Shown here: positions 25,469-39,074 of the stretch, piece after piece | Numbering within the stretch: position 1 is the first letter of the stretch | Layout of the letters: each line of letters begins with the position of its first letter | Source of the DNA: Aristolochia californica | Lineage: Eukaryota > Streptophyta > Magnoliopsida > Piperales > Aristolochiaceae | Direction of reading: 5' to 3' | DNA: 64,000 bases | Assembly: GCA_029961685.1 (NCBI GenBank) | Contig: JARWKL010000002.1 | Location: 25,884,908 to 25,948,907 of the forward strand | The notes under the pieces: model-generated | Told to the model about the DNA's origin: nothing | The model's input: the letters and a program-made list of their open reading frames with translations, nothing else | The model's database searches: none | Position numbers and translations under genes: made by a program

Positions 25469-28400
25469 GTGTGGTTGAATATTTACCAGAGCGAAACAAC
25501 CCACTTTTTGCCTATCCTTCAAAATCAGAGTTACTTTTTTAAATTATCTCTCTCAGCTTTTGTGCATTTCCATTTTGGATGTTCAATTTTTTTTTGAAAT
25601 CCAAAGTTGTACCACTTTTCTCGGGAACAAATTGAAAATTTTAGTGTTCATGTATGCAAAAAAAATTGAAAACTATAATAAATGTATGTGAAGAAAATTA
25701 TTTCACGCACTAAAAATGAACTCAAAAGTTTTGTTATCCATATTTGGGTAATTCCACCTGTACAACCGCTAATAGCTTGGTGGAATTTTATAAGAAATAG
25801 ATTTCTAATTGATCCTAACATGTTTTAAATGTGGTGGGTATGCATGCCAGAAACATGTTGAAGATGCAAATGACCTAATTATCCAAAAATTTCAAGGGGT
25901 AGAAAAATTTAAATTCTCAAGTTAACGTGTGGTTGGATATTTACCAGAGCCAAACATCCCACTTTTTGCCTATCCTTCAAAATCAGAGATACTTTTTGGA
26001 ATGATCTCTCTCAACACTTTTTGCATTTCCATTTTGGATGTTTAATTTTTTTTTCAAATCCAAACAGGTCCCACTTTTCGCGTAAACAAAATGAAAATTT
26101 TAGTGTTCATATGGAAAAAAATTTGGAAACTATAATTAAGGTAAGTGAAAAAAATTATTTCTCGCTTTAAAATTGAACTCCAAAGTTTTCTTATGCATGT
26201 CTGAGAAATTCCACAAGTACAACTCCTAATTTCTAGGTGGAATTTTATAAGAAAGAGATTTCTAATTGATCCTACTTGTTTTAAATGTGGTGGGTATGCA
26301 TGCTAGAAACATGTTGAAGATGCAAATGACCTAATGATCCAAAATTTTCAAGGAGTAGAAAAAATTAAATTCTCAAGTTAACGTGTTGTTGGATATTTAC
26401 CAGAGCCAAACAACCCACTTTTTGCCTTTGCTTTAAAATCAGAGATACTTTTTGGAATTATCTCTCTTAGCATTTGTGCATTTCCATTTTGGATGTTCAA
26501 TTTTTTTTCAAATCCAAACTTGTCCCACTTTTCTCGTAAACAAAATGAAAATTTTAGAGTTCATGTATGCAAAATAATTTGAAAAAAATAATAAATGTAA
26601 GTTAAAAAAATTATTTCAAGTACAAAAAACTAACTCCAAAGTTTTGTTATCCATGTTTGGGTAATTCCGCAAGTACACCACCTAATAGCTTGTTGGAATT
26701 TTATCAGAAAGAGTTTTCTAATTGATACTAACATGTTTTAAATGTGGTGGGTATGCCAGAAACATGTTGAAGAAGTAAGTGACCTAATGATCCAAAAATT
26801 TTGAGAAGAAAAAATTAAATTCTCAAGTTAACGTGTTGTTGGATATTTACCAGAGCAAAACAACCCACTTTTGGCCTATCCATCAAAATCAGAGATACTT
26901 TTTGGAATTAGCTCTCTCATCACTTTTTGGATTTCCATTTTTTATGTTCAATTTTTTTCAAATCCAAACTTGTCCTACTTTTCTCGTAAATAAATGAAAA
27001 TTTTAGTGTTCATGTATGCAAAAAAATTGGAAAACTATAACAAATGTAAGTGAAGAAAATTATTTCACAGCACTCAAAATGAAACCCAAAGTTTTGTTAT
27101 CCATGTTTGGGAAATTCCACAAGTACAACCCCTAATAGCTTGGTGGAATTTTACAAGAAAAAGATTTCTAATTGATCCTAACATGTTTTAAATGTGGTGG
27201 GTATGCATGCTAGAAACATGTTGAAGATGCAAATGACCTAATGATCCAAAAATTTCAAGGAGTAGAAAAAATTAAATTCTCTAGTTAACGTATGGTTGGA
27301 TACTTACCTGAGCCAAACAACCCAGTTTTTCCCTATCCTTCAAAATCAGAGATACTTTTTGGAATTATATCTCTCAGAATTTGTGTATTTCCACTTTAGA
27401 TGTTCAATTTTTTTTCAAATCCAAACTTGTTCCACTTTTCCCGTAAACAAAATGAAAATTTTAGAGTTCATGTATGCAAAAAATTTGAAAACTAAAATAA
27501 ACGTAAGTGAAGAAAATTATTTCACACACTAAAAATGAACTCCAAAGTTTTGTTATCCATGTTTGGGAAATGACCCTAGTACAAACCCTACTAGCTTGGT
27601 GGAATTTTATAACAAAGAGATTTCTAATTGATCCTAACATGTTTTAAATGTGGTGGGTATGCATGCCAGAAACAAGTTGAAGATGGAAATGACCTAATGA
27701 TCCAAAAATTTCAAGGAGCAGAAAAAATTAAATTCTCAAGTTGACGTTTGGTTGGCTATTTACCAGAGCCAAACCACTCACTTTTTGCCTGTACTTCAAA
27801 ATCAGAGATACTTTTTGGAATTATCTCTCTTAGTAATTGTCCATTTCCATTTTGGATGCTCAATTTTTTTTCAAATCAAAACTTGTCCCACTTTTCTAGT
27901 AAAAAAATGAAAGTTTTAGAGTTCAGGTATGCAAAAAAATTTGAAAACTATAATAAATGTAAGTGAAGAAAATTATTTCACTCACTAAAAATGAACTCCA
28001 AAGTTTTGTTATCAATGTTTGGGAAATTCTACTTGTACAACCCCTAATAGCTTAGTGGAATTTTCTAAGAAAGAGATTTCTAATTGATCCTAACACGTTT
28101 TAAATGTGGTGGACATGCATGCCAGAAACATGTTGTAGATGCAAATGACCTAATGATCGTAAAATTTCAAGGAGAAGAAAAAATTAAATTCTCAAGTTAA
28201 TGTGTGGTTGGATATTTACCAGAGCCAAACAACCCACTTTTAGCCTACCCTTCAAAATTAGAGTTACTTTATGGAATTATCTCTCTCAGCTTTTGTGCAT
28301 TTCCATTTTTTATGTTCAATTTTTTTTCAAATCCAAACTTGTCCTTGTTTTCTCGTAAACAAAATGAAAATTTTAGAGTTCATGTATGCAAAATAATTTG

Positions 28401-31400
28401 AAAACTATAATAAATGTAAGTGTATAAAATTATTTCACTCACTAGAAATGAACTCCAAAGTTTTGTTATCCATGTTTGGGAAATTCCACTAGTACAATCC
28501 CTAATAGATTGGTGGAATTTTAAAAGAAAGAGATCAATAATTGATCCAAAAATGTTTTAAATGTCGTGGATATGTGTGCCAGAAATATGTTGAGGATGCA
28601 AGTAACCTAATGATCCAAAAATTTGAAGGAGTAGAAAAAATAAAATTCTCAAGTTAATGTGTGGTTGAATATTTACCAGAGCGAAACAACCCACTTTTTG
28701 CCTATCCATCAAAATCAGAGATACTTTTGGAATTATCTCTCTCAGCATTTGTGCATTTCCATTTTGGATGTTCAATTTTTTTTTAAATCCAAACTTGTCC
28801 CATTTTCTCGTAAACAAAATGACAATTTTAGAGTTCAGGGATGCAAAAAAATTTGAAAAATATAATTAATTTAAGTAATGAAAATCATTTCACGCACTAA
28901 AAATGAACTCGAACGTTTTGTTATCCATGATTGGGAAATTCCACTAATACAACCCCTAATAGCTTGTGGAATTTTATAAGAAAGAGGTTTTGAATTGATC
29001 CTAACATGTTTTAAATGTGGTGGGTATGCATGCCTGAAACATGTTGAAGATGAAAATGACCTTATAATCCAAAAATTTCATGGAGTAGAAAAAATTAAAT
29101 TCTCAAGTTAACGTGTGGTTGGATATTTACCAAAGCCAAACAACCCACTTTTTGCGTATCCTTCAAAATCAGAGATAACTCCTGGAATTATCTCTCTCTG
29201 TATTTGTATATTTCCATTTTGGATGTTCAATTTTTTTTCAAATCCAAACTTCTCCAACTTTTCTCGTAAACAAAAAGAAAATTTTAGAGTTCAAGTACGC
29301 AAACAAATTTGAAAACTAAAATAAATGTAAGTGAAGAAAATTTTTTCACGCACTAAAAATGAACTCCAATGTTTTATTATCCATGTTTGGGAGATTCCAC
29401 TAGTATAACCCCCCATAGCTTTGTGGAAATTTTAAAAGAAAGAGTTTCTAATTGATCCTAACATGTTTTAAATATGGTGGGTATGCATGCCAGAAACATG
29501 TTAAAGATGCAATTGACTTAATGATCCAAAAATTTCAAGGTGAAGAAAAAATTAAATTCTCAAGTTAACGTGTGGATGGATATTTACCAGAGCAATACAA
29601 CCCACGTTTTGCCTATCCATTAAAATCAAAGAAACTTTTTGGAATTATATCTCTCACACTTTTTGCATTTCCATTTTCAATGTTCAATTTTTTTTCTAAT
29701 CCAAACTTGTCCCACTTTTCTCATAAACAAAATTAAAATTTTAGATTTCATGTATGCAAAAAAATTGGAAAACTGTAATAAATGTAAGTGAAGAAAATTA
29801 TTTCACAGCACTCAAAATGAACTCCAAAGTTTTGTTATCCATGTTAGGGATTTTCCATAAGTTCAACCCCTAATAGCTTGGTGGAATTTTACAAGAAAAA
29901 GATTTCTGATGGATCCTCACATGTTTTAAATGTGGTGGGTACGCATGCCAGAAACATGTAGAAGATGCAAATGACCAAATGATCCAAAATTTTCACGGAG
30001 TAGAAAAAATGAAATTCTAAAGTTAACGAGTGGCTGGAAAGTTACCAGAGCCAAACAACCCATTTTTTGCCTATCCTTCCAAATCAGAGATACTTTTCAG
30101 AATTATCTCTCTCAGCATTTGTGCATTTCCATTTTGGATGTACAATTTTTTTTCAAATTCAAACTTGTCCAACTTTTCTCGGAAACAAAATGAAAATGTT
30201 TGTGTTCAAGTATGCAAAAAAATTTGAAAACTATAATAAATGTAAGTGAAGAAAATTATTTCATGCACAAAGAATGAACTCCAAAATTTTGTTATCCATG
30301 TTTGGGAAATTCCACTAGTACAACCCCTAATAACTTGGTGGAATTTTATAAGAAAGAGATTTCTAATTGATCATGACATGTTTTAAATGTGGTGGGTATT
30401 CATGCAAGAAACATGTTGAAGATGCAAATGACCTAATGATCCAAAAATTTCAAGTAGAAAAAATTAAATTCTCTAGTTGACGTGTGGTTGGATATTTACA
30501 AGAGCCAAACAACCCACTTTTTTCCTATCCTTCAAAATCAGAGATACTTTTTGGAATTATCTCTCTCTGTATTTGTGCATTTCCATTTTGGATGTACAAT
30601 TTTTTTTCAAATCCAAACTTGTCCCACTTTTCTCTTAAACAAAATGAAAATTTAAGAGTTCATGTATGCCAAACAAATTGGAAACTATAATAAATGAAAG
30701 TAGTGAAAATTATTTCACGCATTGAAAATGAACTCCAAAGTTTTGTTATCCATGTTTGGGAAATTCCACTAGTTCAATCCCTAATAGCTTGGTGGAATTC
30801 TACAAGAAAGAGATTTCTAATTGATCCTAACATGTTTTAAATATGGTGGGTATGCATGCCAGAAACATGTTGAAGATGCAAATGACCTAATGATCCAAAA
30901 ATTTCAAGGAGTAGAAAAAATTAAATACTCAAGTTAACGTGTGGTTGGACATTTACTAGAGCCAAACAACCCACTTTTTCCCTATCCTAAAAAATCAGAG
31001 GTACTATTTGGAATTATCCCTCTCAGCATTTGTGTGGATCCACTTTTGATGTTCAATTTTTTTTCAAATCCAAACTTGTCTCACTTTTCTTGTAAAGAAA
31101 GGGAAAATTTTAGAATTCAAGTATGCAAAAAAAATTTGAAAACTATAATAAATGTGTGTGAAGAAAATTATTTCATACACTAAAAATGAACTCCAATGTT
31201 TTGTTATCCATGTTTGGGAAATTCCACTGGTACAACCCCTAATAGCTTGGTGGAATTTTATAAGAAAGAGATTTCTAATTGATCCTAACTTGTTTTAAAT
31301 GTGGTGGGTATGAAAGCATGAAACATGTTGATGATGAAAATGACCTAATGATCCAAAAATTTCATGGAGTAGAAAAGATTAAATTCTCATGTTGATGTGT

Positions 31401-32585
31401 GGTTGGATATTTACCAGAGCCAAATAACCCACCTTTTTCCAATACTTCAAAATCAGTGGTACTTTTCGGAATTATCTCTATCAGTATTTGTGCATTTCCA
31501 TTTTGGATGCTCAATTTTTTTTCAAATCCAAACTTGTCCAACTTTTCTCCTAAAAAAAAAAGAAAATTTAAGGTGTTCACGTATGCAAAAAAATTTGAAA
31601 ACTATAATAAATGTAAGTGAAGAAAATTATTTCACACACAAAAAATGAATCCCAAAGTTTTGTTATCCATGTTTTGGAAATTCCACTAGTACAATCCCTA
31701 ATAGCTTAGTGGAATTTTCTAAGAAAGAGATTTCTAATTGTTCCTAACATGTTTTAAATGTGGTGGATATGCATGCCAAAAACATGTTGAATATGAAAAT
31801 GACCCAATGATCGGAAAATTTCAAGGAGTAGAAAAAATTAAATTCTCAAGTTAACGTGTGGCTGGATATTTACCAGAGCCAAACAACCCACTTTTAGCCT
31901 ATCCTTCAAAATCAGAGATACTTTTCTGAATTATCTCTCTCAACATTTGTGCATTTCCATTTTTGATGTTCAATTTTTTTTCAAATCCAAACTTGTCCCA
32001 CTTTTCTCGTAAACAAAATGAAAATTTGAGAGTTCATGTATGCAAAAAAATTTGAAAACTATCATAAATATAAGTGAATAAAATTATTTCACGCACGAAA
32101 AATGAACTCCAAAGTTTTGTTATCCATGTTTGGAAAATTCCACTAGTACAACCCCCTAATAGCTTGGTGGAATTTTATAAGAAAGAGATCTGCAATTGAT
32201 CCTAATATGTTTTAAATGTGGTGGATATGCATGCAAGAAACATATTGAATATGCAAATGACCTTATGATCCAAAAGTTTCCAGGAGTAGAAAAAATTAAA
32301 TTCTCAAGTTAATGTGTGGTTGGAAATTTACCAGAACCAAACAACCCACTTTTTGCTATTCCTTCAAAATCAGAGATACTTTTCGGAATTATCTCTCTCA
32401 GCATTTGTGCATTTCTATTTTGGATGTTCAATTTTTTTTCAAATCCAAACTTGTACCAATTTTCTCGTAAATAAAATGAAAATTTTACAGTTCATGGATG
32501 CCAAAAAATCTGAAAAATAAAATCAATGTAAGTAAAGAAAATCATTTAACACACTAAAAATGAACTCAAACCTTTTGTTATCCAT

Positions 32586-32612
32586 GTTTGTGAAATTCAA
32601 GGAAGGTGGAAT
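32586..32612 (+). other. Deletion-insertion removing the ACTAGT segment
   Basis: GAAATTC is followed by AAGGAA and then GGTGGAATG. About 24 bp (CACTAGTACAACCCC and following bases) are replaced by 6 bp, a net loss of 18 bp that accounts for the 439-bp monomer length. Confidence 0.75.
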
Positions 32613-32752
32613 GTTATAAGAAATAGATTTCTAATTGATCCTAACATGTTTTAAATGTGGTGGGTATGCATGCCAGAAACATGTTGAAGAGGCAAATGAC
32701 CTCATGATCCAAAAATTTCAAGGAGTAGAAAAAATTAAATTCTCAAGTTGAC

Positions 32753-33648
32753 GTGTGGTTGGATATTTATCAGATCCAAACAACCCACTTTTTGCCTATC
32801 CTTCAAAATCAGAGATACTTTTTGGAATTATCTCTGTCAGCATTTGTGAATTTCCATTTTGGATATTCAATTTTTTTTCAAATCCAAACTTTTTTCCTTC
32901 ACAAAATGAAAATTTTAGAGTTCATGTATGCAAAAAAATTTGAAAACTATAATAAATGTAATTGAAGAAAATTATTTCACGTACTAAAAATGAACTCCAA
33001 AGTTTTGTTATCCATGTTTGGGAAATTCCACTAGTACAACCCCTATTAGCTTGGTAGAATTTTATAAGAAAGATATTTCTAATTTATCCTAACATGTTTT
33101 AAATGTGATGGGTATGCATGCCAGAAACATGTTGAAGATGCAAATTACCTACTGATCGAAAAATTTCAAGGAGAACAAAAAATTAAATTCTCAAGTTGAT
33201 GTCTGGTTGGATATTTACCCGAGCCAAACAACCCACTTTTTTTCTATCCTTCAAAGTCAGAGATACTTTTTAAAATTATCTCTCTCAGCATTTGTGAATT
33301 TCCATTTTGGATATTCAATTTTTTTTCAAATCCAAGCTTTTTTCCATCACAAAATGAAAATTTCAGAGTTCATGTATGCAAAAAAAATTGAAAACTAAAA
33401 TAAATGTAAGTAAAGAAAATTATTTCACGCACTAAAAATGAACTCCAAAGTTTTTTTATCCATGTATGGGAAATTCCACTAGTACAACCCCTAATAGCTT
33501 GGTGGAATTTTGTAAGAAAGAGATTTCTAATTGCTCCTAACATGTTTAAAATGTGGTGGGTATGCATGCCAGAAACATGTTGAAGATGCAAATGACCCAA
33601 TGATCCAAAAATTTCAAGGAGTAGAAAAAATTAAATTCTCAAGTTAAC
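32753..33648 (+). repeat. Two adjacent sister monomers sharing a 9-bp loss
   Basis: At 32,889-32,903 and 33,335-33,350 the usual ACTTGTCCCACTTTTCTCG is replaced by CTTTTTTCC(T/A)TCAC, about 9 bp shorter. Both also have GGATATTCAAT and GAATTTCC. The shared derived changes mark a local single-monomer duplication. Confidence 0.75.
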
Positions 33649-35179
33649 GTATAGTTGGATTTTTACAAGAGCCAAACAACCCACTTTTTGCTTATCCTTC
33701 AAAATCAGATAAACTTTTTGGAATTATCTCTCTCAGCATTTGTGCATTTCCATTTTTGATGTTCAATTTTTTTTTCAAATCCAAACTTGTCCCACTTTTC
33801 TCGTAAATAAAATGAAACATTTAGAGTTCATGTATGCAATACAATTTGAAAACTATAAAAAATGTAAGTGAAGAAAAATTTTTCACGCACTAAAAATGAA
33901 ATCCAATGTTTTGATGTATATGTTTGGAAAATTCCACTAGTACAACCCTTAATAGCTTGGTGGAATTTTATAAAAAAGAAATATGTAATTGATCCTAACT
34001 TGTTTTAAATGAGGTGGGTATGCACGCCAGAAAAATGTTGAATATGCAAATGACCAAATGATCCAAAAATTTCAAGGAGTAGAAAAGACTAAATTCTCAA
34101 GTTAACGCGTGGTTGGATATTTAGCAGAGCCAAACAACCCACTTTTTTCCTATCCTTCAAAATTAGAGATACTTTTTGGAATTATCTCCCTCAACATTTG
34201 TGTATTTCCATTTTGGATGTTATATTGTTTTTCAAATCCAAACTTGTCCCACTTTTCCCGTAAATAAAATGAAAATTTTAGAGTTCATGAGTGCAAAAAA
34301 AATTGAAAACTATAATAAATGTAAGTGAAGAAAATTATTTCACACACTAAAAATGTACTCCAAAGTTATGTTATCCATGTTTGGGAAATTCCACTAGTAC
34401 AACGCCTAATAGCTTGGTGGAATTTTATAAGAAAGAGATTTCTAATTGATCCAAACATGTTTTAAATGTGGTCAGTATGCTTGCCAGAAACATGTTGAAG
34501 ATGCAAATGACCTAATGATCCAAAAATTTCGAGTTGAAAAATTAAATTCTCAAGTTGACGTGAGGTTAGATATTTACCAGAGCCAAACAACCCAATTTTT
34601 GCCTGTACTTCAAAATCAGAAAAACTTTTTGGAATTATCTCTCTCAGCTTCTGTGTATTTCCATTTTGGATGTTCAATTTTTTTTCAAATCCAAACTTGT
34701 CCCACTTTTCTCGTAAAAAAATGAAAATTTAAGAGTTCATGTATGCAAAAAAATTTGAAAACTATAATAAATGTAAGTGAAGAAAATTATTTCACGCACT
34801 ATAAATGAACCCCAAAGTTTTGTTATCCATGTTTGGGAAATTCCACTAGTAAAACCCCTAATAGCTTAGTGGATTTTTCTAAGATAGAGATTTCTAATTG
34901 ATCCTAACATGTTTTAAATGTGGTGGACTTGCATGCAAATAGCTTGTTGATGATGCACATGACCTAATGATCCAAAAATTTCAAGGAGTCGACAAAATAA
35001 AATTCTCAAGTTAATGTGTGGTTGGATATTTACTAGAGCCAAACAACCAACTTTTAGCCTATCCTTCAAAATCAGATATACTTTTCAGAATTATCTCTCT
35101 CAGAATTTGTCCATTTCCATTTTTGATGTCCAATTTTATTTTTAAATCCAAACTTGTCCCACTTTTCTCGTAAACAAAA

Positions 35180-35193
35180 CGAACACAACAAAA
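35180..35193 (+). other. 14-bp insertion, A/C-rich
   Basis: TAAACAAAATG reads TAAACAAAACGAACACAACAAAATG, lengthening the monomer (35016-35487) to 472 bp. The extra bases resemble an imperfect copy of the flanking ACAAAA. Confidence 0.75.
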
Positions 35194-35739
35194 TGAAAAT
35201 TTTAGCGTTCATGTAAGCAAAAAAATTTGAAAACTTTAATAAATGTAAGTGAAGAAAAGTATTTCACACACTAAAAATGAAATCCAAAGTTTTGTTATCA
35301 ATGTTTGGGAAATTCCACTAGTACAACCCTTAATAGCTTGGTAGAATTTTATAAGAAAGAGATTTATAATTGACCCTAACATGTTTTAAATGTGGTGGGT
35401 ATGCACGCCAGAAAAATGTTGAATATGCAAATGACCTAATGATCCTAAAATTTCAAGGAGTAGAAAAACCAAAATTCTGAAGTTAACGTGTGGTTGGATA
35501 TTTACCATAGCCAAACAACCCACTTTTTGCCTATCCTTCAGAACCAAAGATACTTTTTTTTTTGGGAATTATCTCTCTCAGTATTTGTGCATTTCCATTT
35601 TGGAAGTTCAATTTTTTTTTCAAATCCAAACTTGTCCCACTTTTCGCGTAAACAAAATGAAAATTTTAGAGTTCATGGATGCAAAAAAATTTGAAAAATA
35701 TAATAAATGTATGCAAAGAAAATCATTGAACGCACTAAA

Positions 35740-35755
35740 AATGAAGTCCACTAGT
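35740..35755 (+). other. 31-bp deletion at TCCA microhomology
   Basis: ATGAAGTCCA (ending 35,750) continues with CTAGTACAACCCC. The missing segment runs from AAGTTTTG to AAATTCCA in relatives. TCCA occurs at both ends of the lost segment. Confidence 0.8.
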
Positions 35756-36139
35756 ACAACCCCAAATAGCTTGGTGGAATTTTATAAGAAAGAGATTTCA
35801 AATTGATCCTAACATGTTTTAAATGTGGTGGGTAAGTAGGACAGAAACATGTTGAAGATGCAAATGACCTATTGATCCAAAAATTTCAAGGAGTAAAAAA
35901 AATTAAATTCTCAAGTTAACGTGTGGTTGAATATTTACCAGAGCCAAACAACCCACTTTTTGCCTTTCCTTCAAAAACAGAGATACTTTTTGGAATTATC
36001 TCTCTCAACACTTTTTCCATTTCCATTTTTTATGTTCAATTTTTCTCAAATCCATTGTTGTCCCACTTTCCTCGTAAACAAAATGAAAATTTTAGAGTTC
36101 ATGTATGAAAAAAAATTTGAAAACTATAATAAATGTAAG

Positions 36140-36158
36140 TCAAGAAAACAATGTTTGG
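36140..36158 (+). other. 40-bp deletion in the next monomer
   Basis: CAAGAAAA (ending 36,148) continues with CAATGTTTGGG. The TTATTTCACGCAC to TTTTGTTAT segment is missing, giving a 413-bp monomer, one of the shortest in the array. Confidence 0.8.
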
Positions 36159-37245
36159 GAAATTCCACTAGTACAACCCCTAATAGCTTGGTGGAATTTT
36201 ATAAGAAAGAGATTTGTAATTGATCCTAACAAGTTTTAAATGTGGTGGTATGCACGCCAGAAAAATGTTGAATATGCAAATCACCTAATGATCAAAAAAT
36301 TTCGAGTAGAAAAAATAAAATTCTCAAGTTAACGTGTGGTTGGATATTTACCAGAGCCAAACAACCCACTTTTTGCCTATTCTTCAGAACAAAAAATACT
36401 TTTTGGAATTATCTCTCTCAGTATTTGGGCATTTCCATTTTGGAAGTTCAATTTTTTTTCAAATCCAAACTTGTCCCACTTTTCTCGAAAACAAAATGAA
36501 AATTTTAGAGTTCTTGGACGCAAAAAAATTTGAAAAATATAATAAATGTAAGTAAAGAAAATCATTTCACGCACTAAAAATGAACTCCAACATTTTGTTA
36601 TCCATGTTTGGGAAATTCCACAAGTACAACCCCAAATAGCATGGTGAAATTTTATAAGAAAGAGATTTCGAATTGATCCTAACATGTTTTAAATGTGGTG
36701 GGTATGCAAGAAAGAAACATGTTGAAGATGAAAATGACCTATTGATCCAAAAATATCAAGGAGTAAAAAAAATTTAATTCTCAAGTTAACGTGTGGTTGG
36801 ATATTTACCAGAGCCAAACAACCCACTTTTTGCCTTTCCTTCAAAATCAGAGATAATTTTTGGAATTATCTCTCTCATCAGTTTTTGCATTCCATTTTTT
36901 ATGTTCAATTTTTTTCAAATCCAAGTTGTCCCACTTTTCTCGTAAACAAAATGAAAATTTTAGAGTTCATATATGAAAAAGAATTTGAAAACTATAATAA
37001 ATGGAATTGAAGAAAATTATTTCACGCACTAAAAATGAACTCCAAAGTTTTGTTATCCTTCTTTGGGAAATTCCACTAGTACAAACCCTAATAGCTTGGT
37101 GGAATTTTATAAGAAAGAGATTTCTAATTGATCCTAACATGTTTTAAATGAGGTGGGTATGCATGCCACAATTATGTTGAAGATCCAAATGACCTAATGA
37201 TCTAAAATTTTCATGGAGTATAAAAAATTAAATTCTCAAGTTAAC

Positions 37246-39074
37246 ATGTGGTTGGATATTTACCAGAGCCAAACAACCCACTTTTTGCCTATCTTTCAAA
37301 ATCATAAAAGCTTTTTGGAATTATCTCTGTCAGCATTTGTGCATTTCCATTTTGGTTGTTCAATTTTTTTTTCAAATCCAAACTTGTCCCAGTTTTCTCG
37401 TAAACAAAACAAAACTTTTTGAGTACGTGTATGCAAAAAAATTTGAAAACTAAAATAAATGTAAATGAAGAAAATTATTTCACGCACTACAAATGAACTC
37501 CAAAGTTTTCTTATCCATGTTTGGGAAAATCCACTTGTAGAAGCCCTAATAGCCTAGTGGAATTTTATAAGAACGAGATTTCTAATTGATCCTAACATGA
37601 TTTAAATATGGTGGATAAGCATGCCAAAAACAAATTGAAGATGAAAATGACCTAATGATCCAAAATTTTCAAGGTGTAGATAAAATTAAATTCTCAAGTT
37701 AACGTGTAGTTGGATATTTACCAGAGTCAAACAACCCACTTTTTGCCTATCCATCAAAATCAGAGATACTTTTGGGAATTATCTCTCTCAGCATTTGTGC
37801 ACTTCCATTTTGGATGTTAAAATTTTTTTCATATCCAAACTTGTCTCACTTTTCTCGTAAACGAAATGAAAATTTTAGAGTTCATGTATGCAAAAAAAAT
37901 TTGAATACTATAATAAATGTAAGTGAAGAAAATTATCTCACGCACTAAAAATGAACTCCAAAGTTTTGTTACAATGTTTGGGAAATTCCACTACTACAAT
38001 CCCTAATAAGCATGGTGGAATTTTATAAGAAAGATATTTCCAATTGATCCTAACATGTTTTAAATGTGGTGGGTACGCATGCTTGGAACATGTTGAAGAT
38101 GTTAATGTCCTAATGATCAAAAAATTTCAAGGAGTAGAAAAAATTAAATCCTCAAGTTATTGTGTGGTTGGATATTTACCAGAGCCAAACAACACACTTT
38201 TTGCCTATCCTTCAAAATCAGAGATAATTTTTGGAATTATCTCTCTCAACATTTTTGTATTTCCATTTTGGATGTTCAATTTTTTTTCAAATCCAAACTT
38301 GTCCCACTTTTCCCGTAAACAAAATGAAAATTTTAAAGTTCATGAGTGCAAAAATATTTGAAAACTATGATAAATGTAAGTGACAAAAATTATTTCACCC
38401 ACTAAAAAATGTACTCCAAAGTTTTGTTATCCTTGTTTGGGAAATTCCACTAGTACAACCCCTAATAGCTTGGTGGAATTTTATAAGAAAGAGATTTCTA
38501 ATTGATTCAAACTTGCTTTTAATGTGGTCGGTATGCTTGCCAAAAACATGTTGAAGATGCAAATGTCCTAATGATCCAAAAATTTTGAGTAGAAAAAACC
38601 GAAATTTTTAAGTTCACGTGAGGTTGGATATTTACCAGAGCCAAACAACCCACTTTTTGCCTGTACTTCAAAATCAGAAAAACTTTTTGGAATTATCTCT
38701 CTTAGCATCTGTGCATTTCCATTTTGGATGTTCAATTTTTTTTCAAATCCAAAATTGTCCCACTTTTCTTGTAAAAAAAATGAAAATATAAGAGTTCATG
38801 TATGCAAAAAAATTTAAAAACTGTAATAAATGTTAGTGAAGAAAATTATTTCACGCACTGTAAATGAACCCCAAAGTTTTGTTATCCATGTTTGGGAAAT
38901 TCCACTAGTAAAACCCCTAATAGCTTAGTGGATTTTTCTAAGAAAGAGATTTCTTATTGATCCTAACATGTTTTAAATGTGGTGGACTTGCATGCCAAAA
39001 ACTTGTTGATGATGCACATGACCTAATGATCCTAAAATTTCATGGAGTAGACAAAATAAAATTCTCAAGTTAAC
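37246..39074 (+). repeat. Four-monomer block related to the middle of the 11-mer HOR
   Basis: Monomers 37246 (AAAATCATAAAAGC), 37704 (GTGGATAAGCATGCC), 38162 (GGGTACGCATGC, CAACACACTTTTTG) and 38618 (GGTCGGTATGCTTGC) follow the same order as 44100, 44561, 45018 and 45471. Offset is about 6.85 kb (15 monomers). By eye the blocks differ far more than the three HOR copies do, so this is an older relative. Confidence 0.75.

Larger units (their letters stand above)
21431..34106 (+). repeat. Domain B1: type-B monomers without visible HOR
   Basis: Anchors: 21860, 22315, 22758, 23192, 23651, 24108, 24566, 25010, 25469, 25927, 26383, 26833, 27290, 27746, 28202, 28659, 29113, 29570, 30028, 30482, 30939, 31397, 31856, 32314, 32753, 33201, 33649. 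The segment after the T run is typically GTTCATGTATGCAAAAAAATTTG. Monomers differ by many substitutions and small indels, and I could not find an ordered multi-monomer repeat. Length variants include 443 and 434 bp (22315-23191) and 439-448 bp (32314-33648). No gene or foreign DNA is seen. Confidence 0.8.
34465..36115 (+). repeat. Diverged HOR block, left copy (4 monomers)
   Basis: Signature order: GTATGCTTGCCAG (34,476), GGTGGACTTGCATGC then TTGATGATGCACATG (34,930), GTATGCACGCCAG with AAATGTTGAATATGC (35,400), and GGGTAAGTAGGACAG followed by AATCCATTGTTGTCCC (35,830-36,060). The same order is found at 38,520-40,150 at an offset of 4,042-4,071 bp. Confidence 0.75.
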
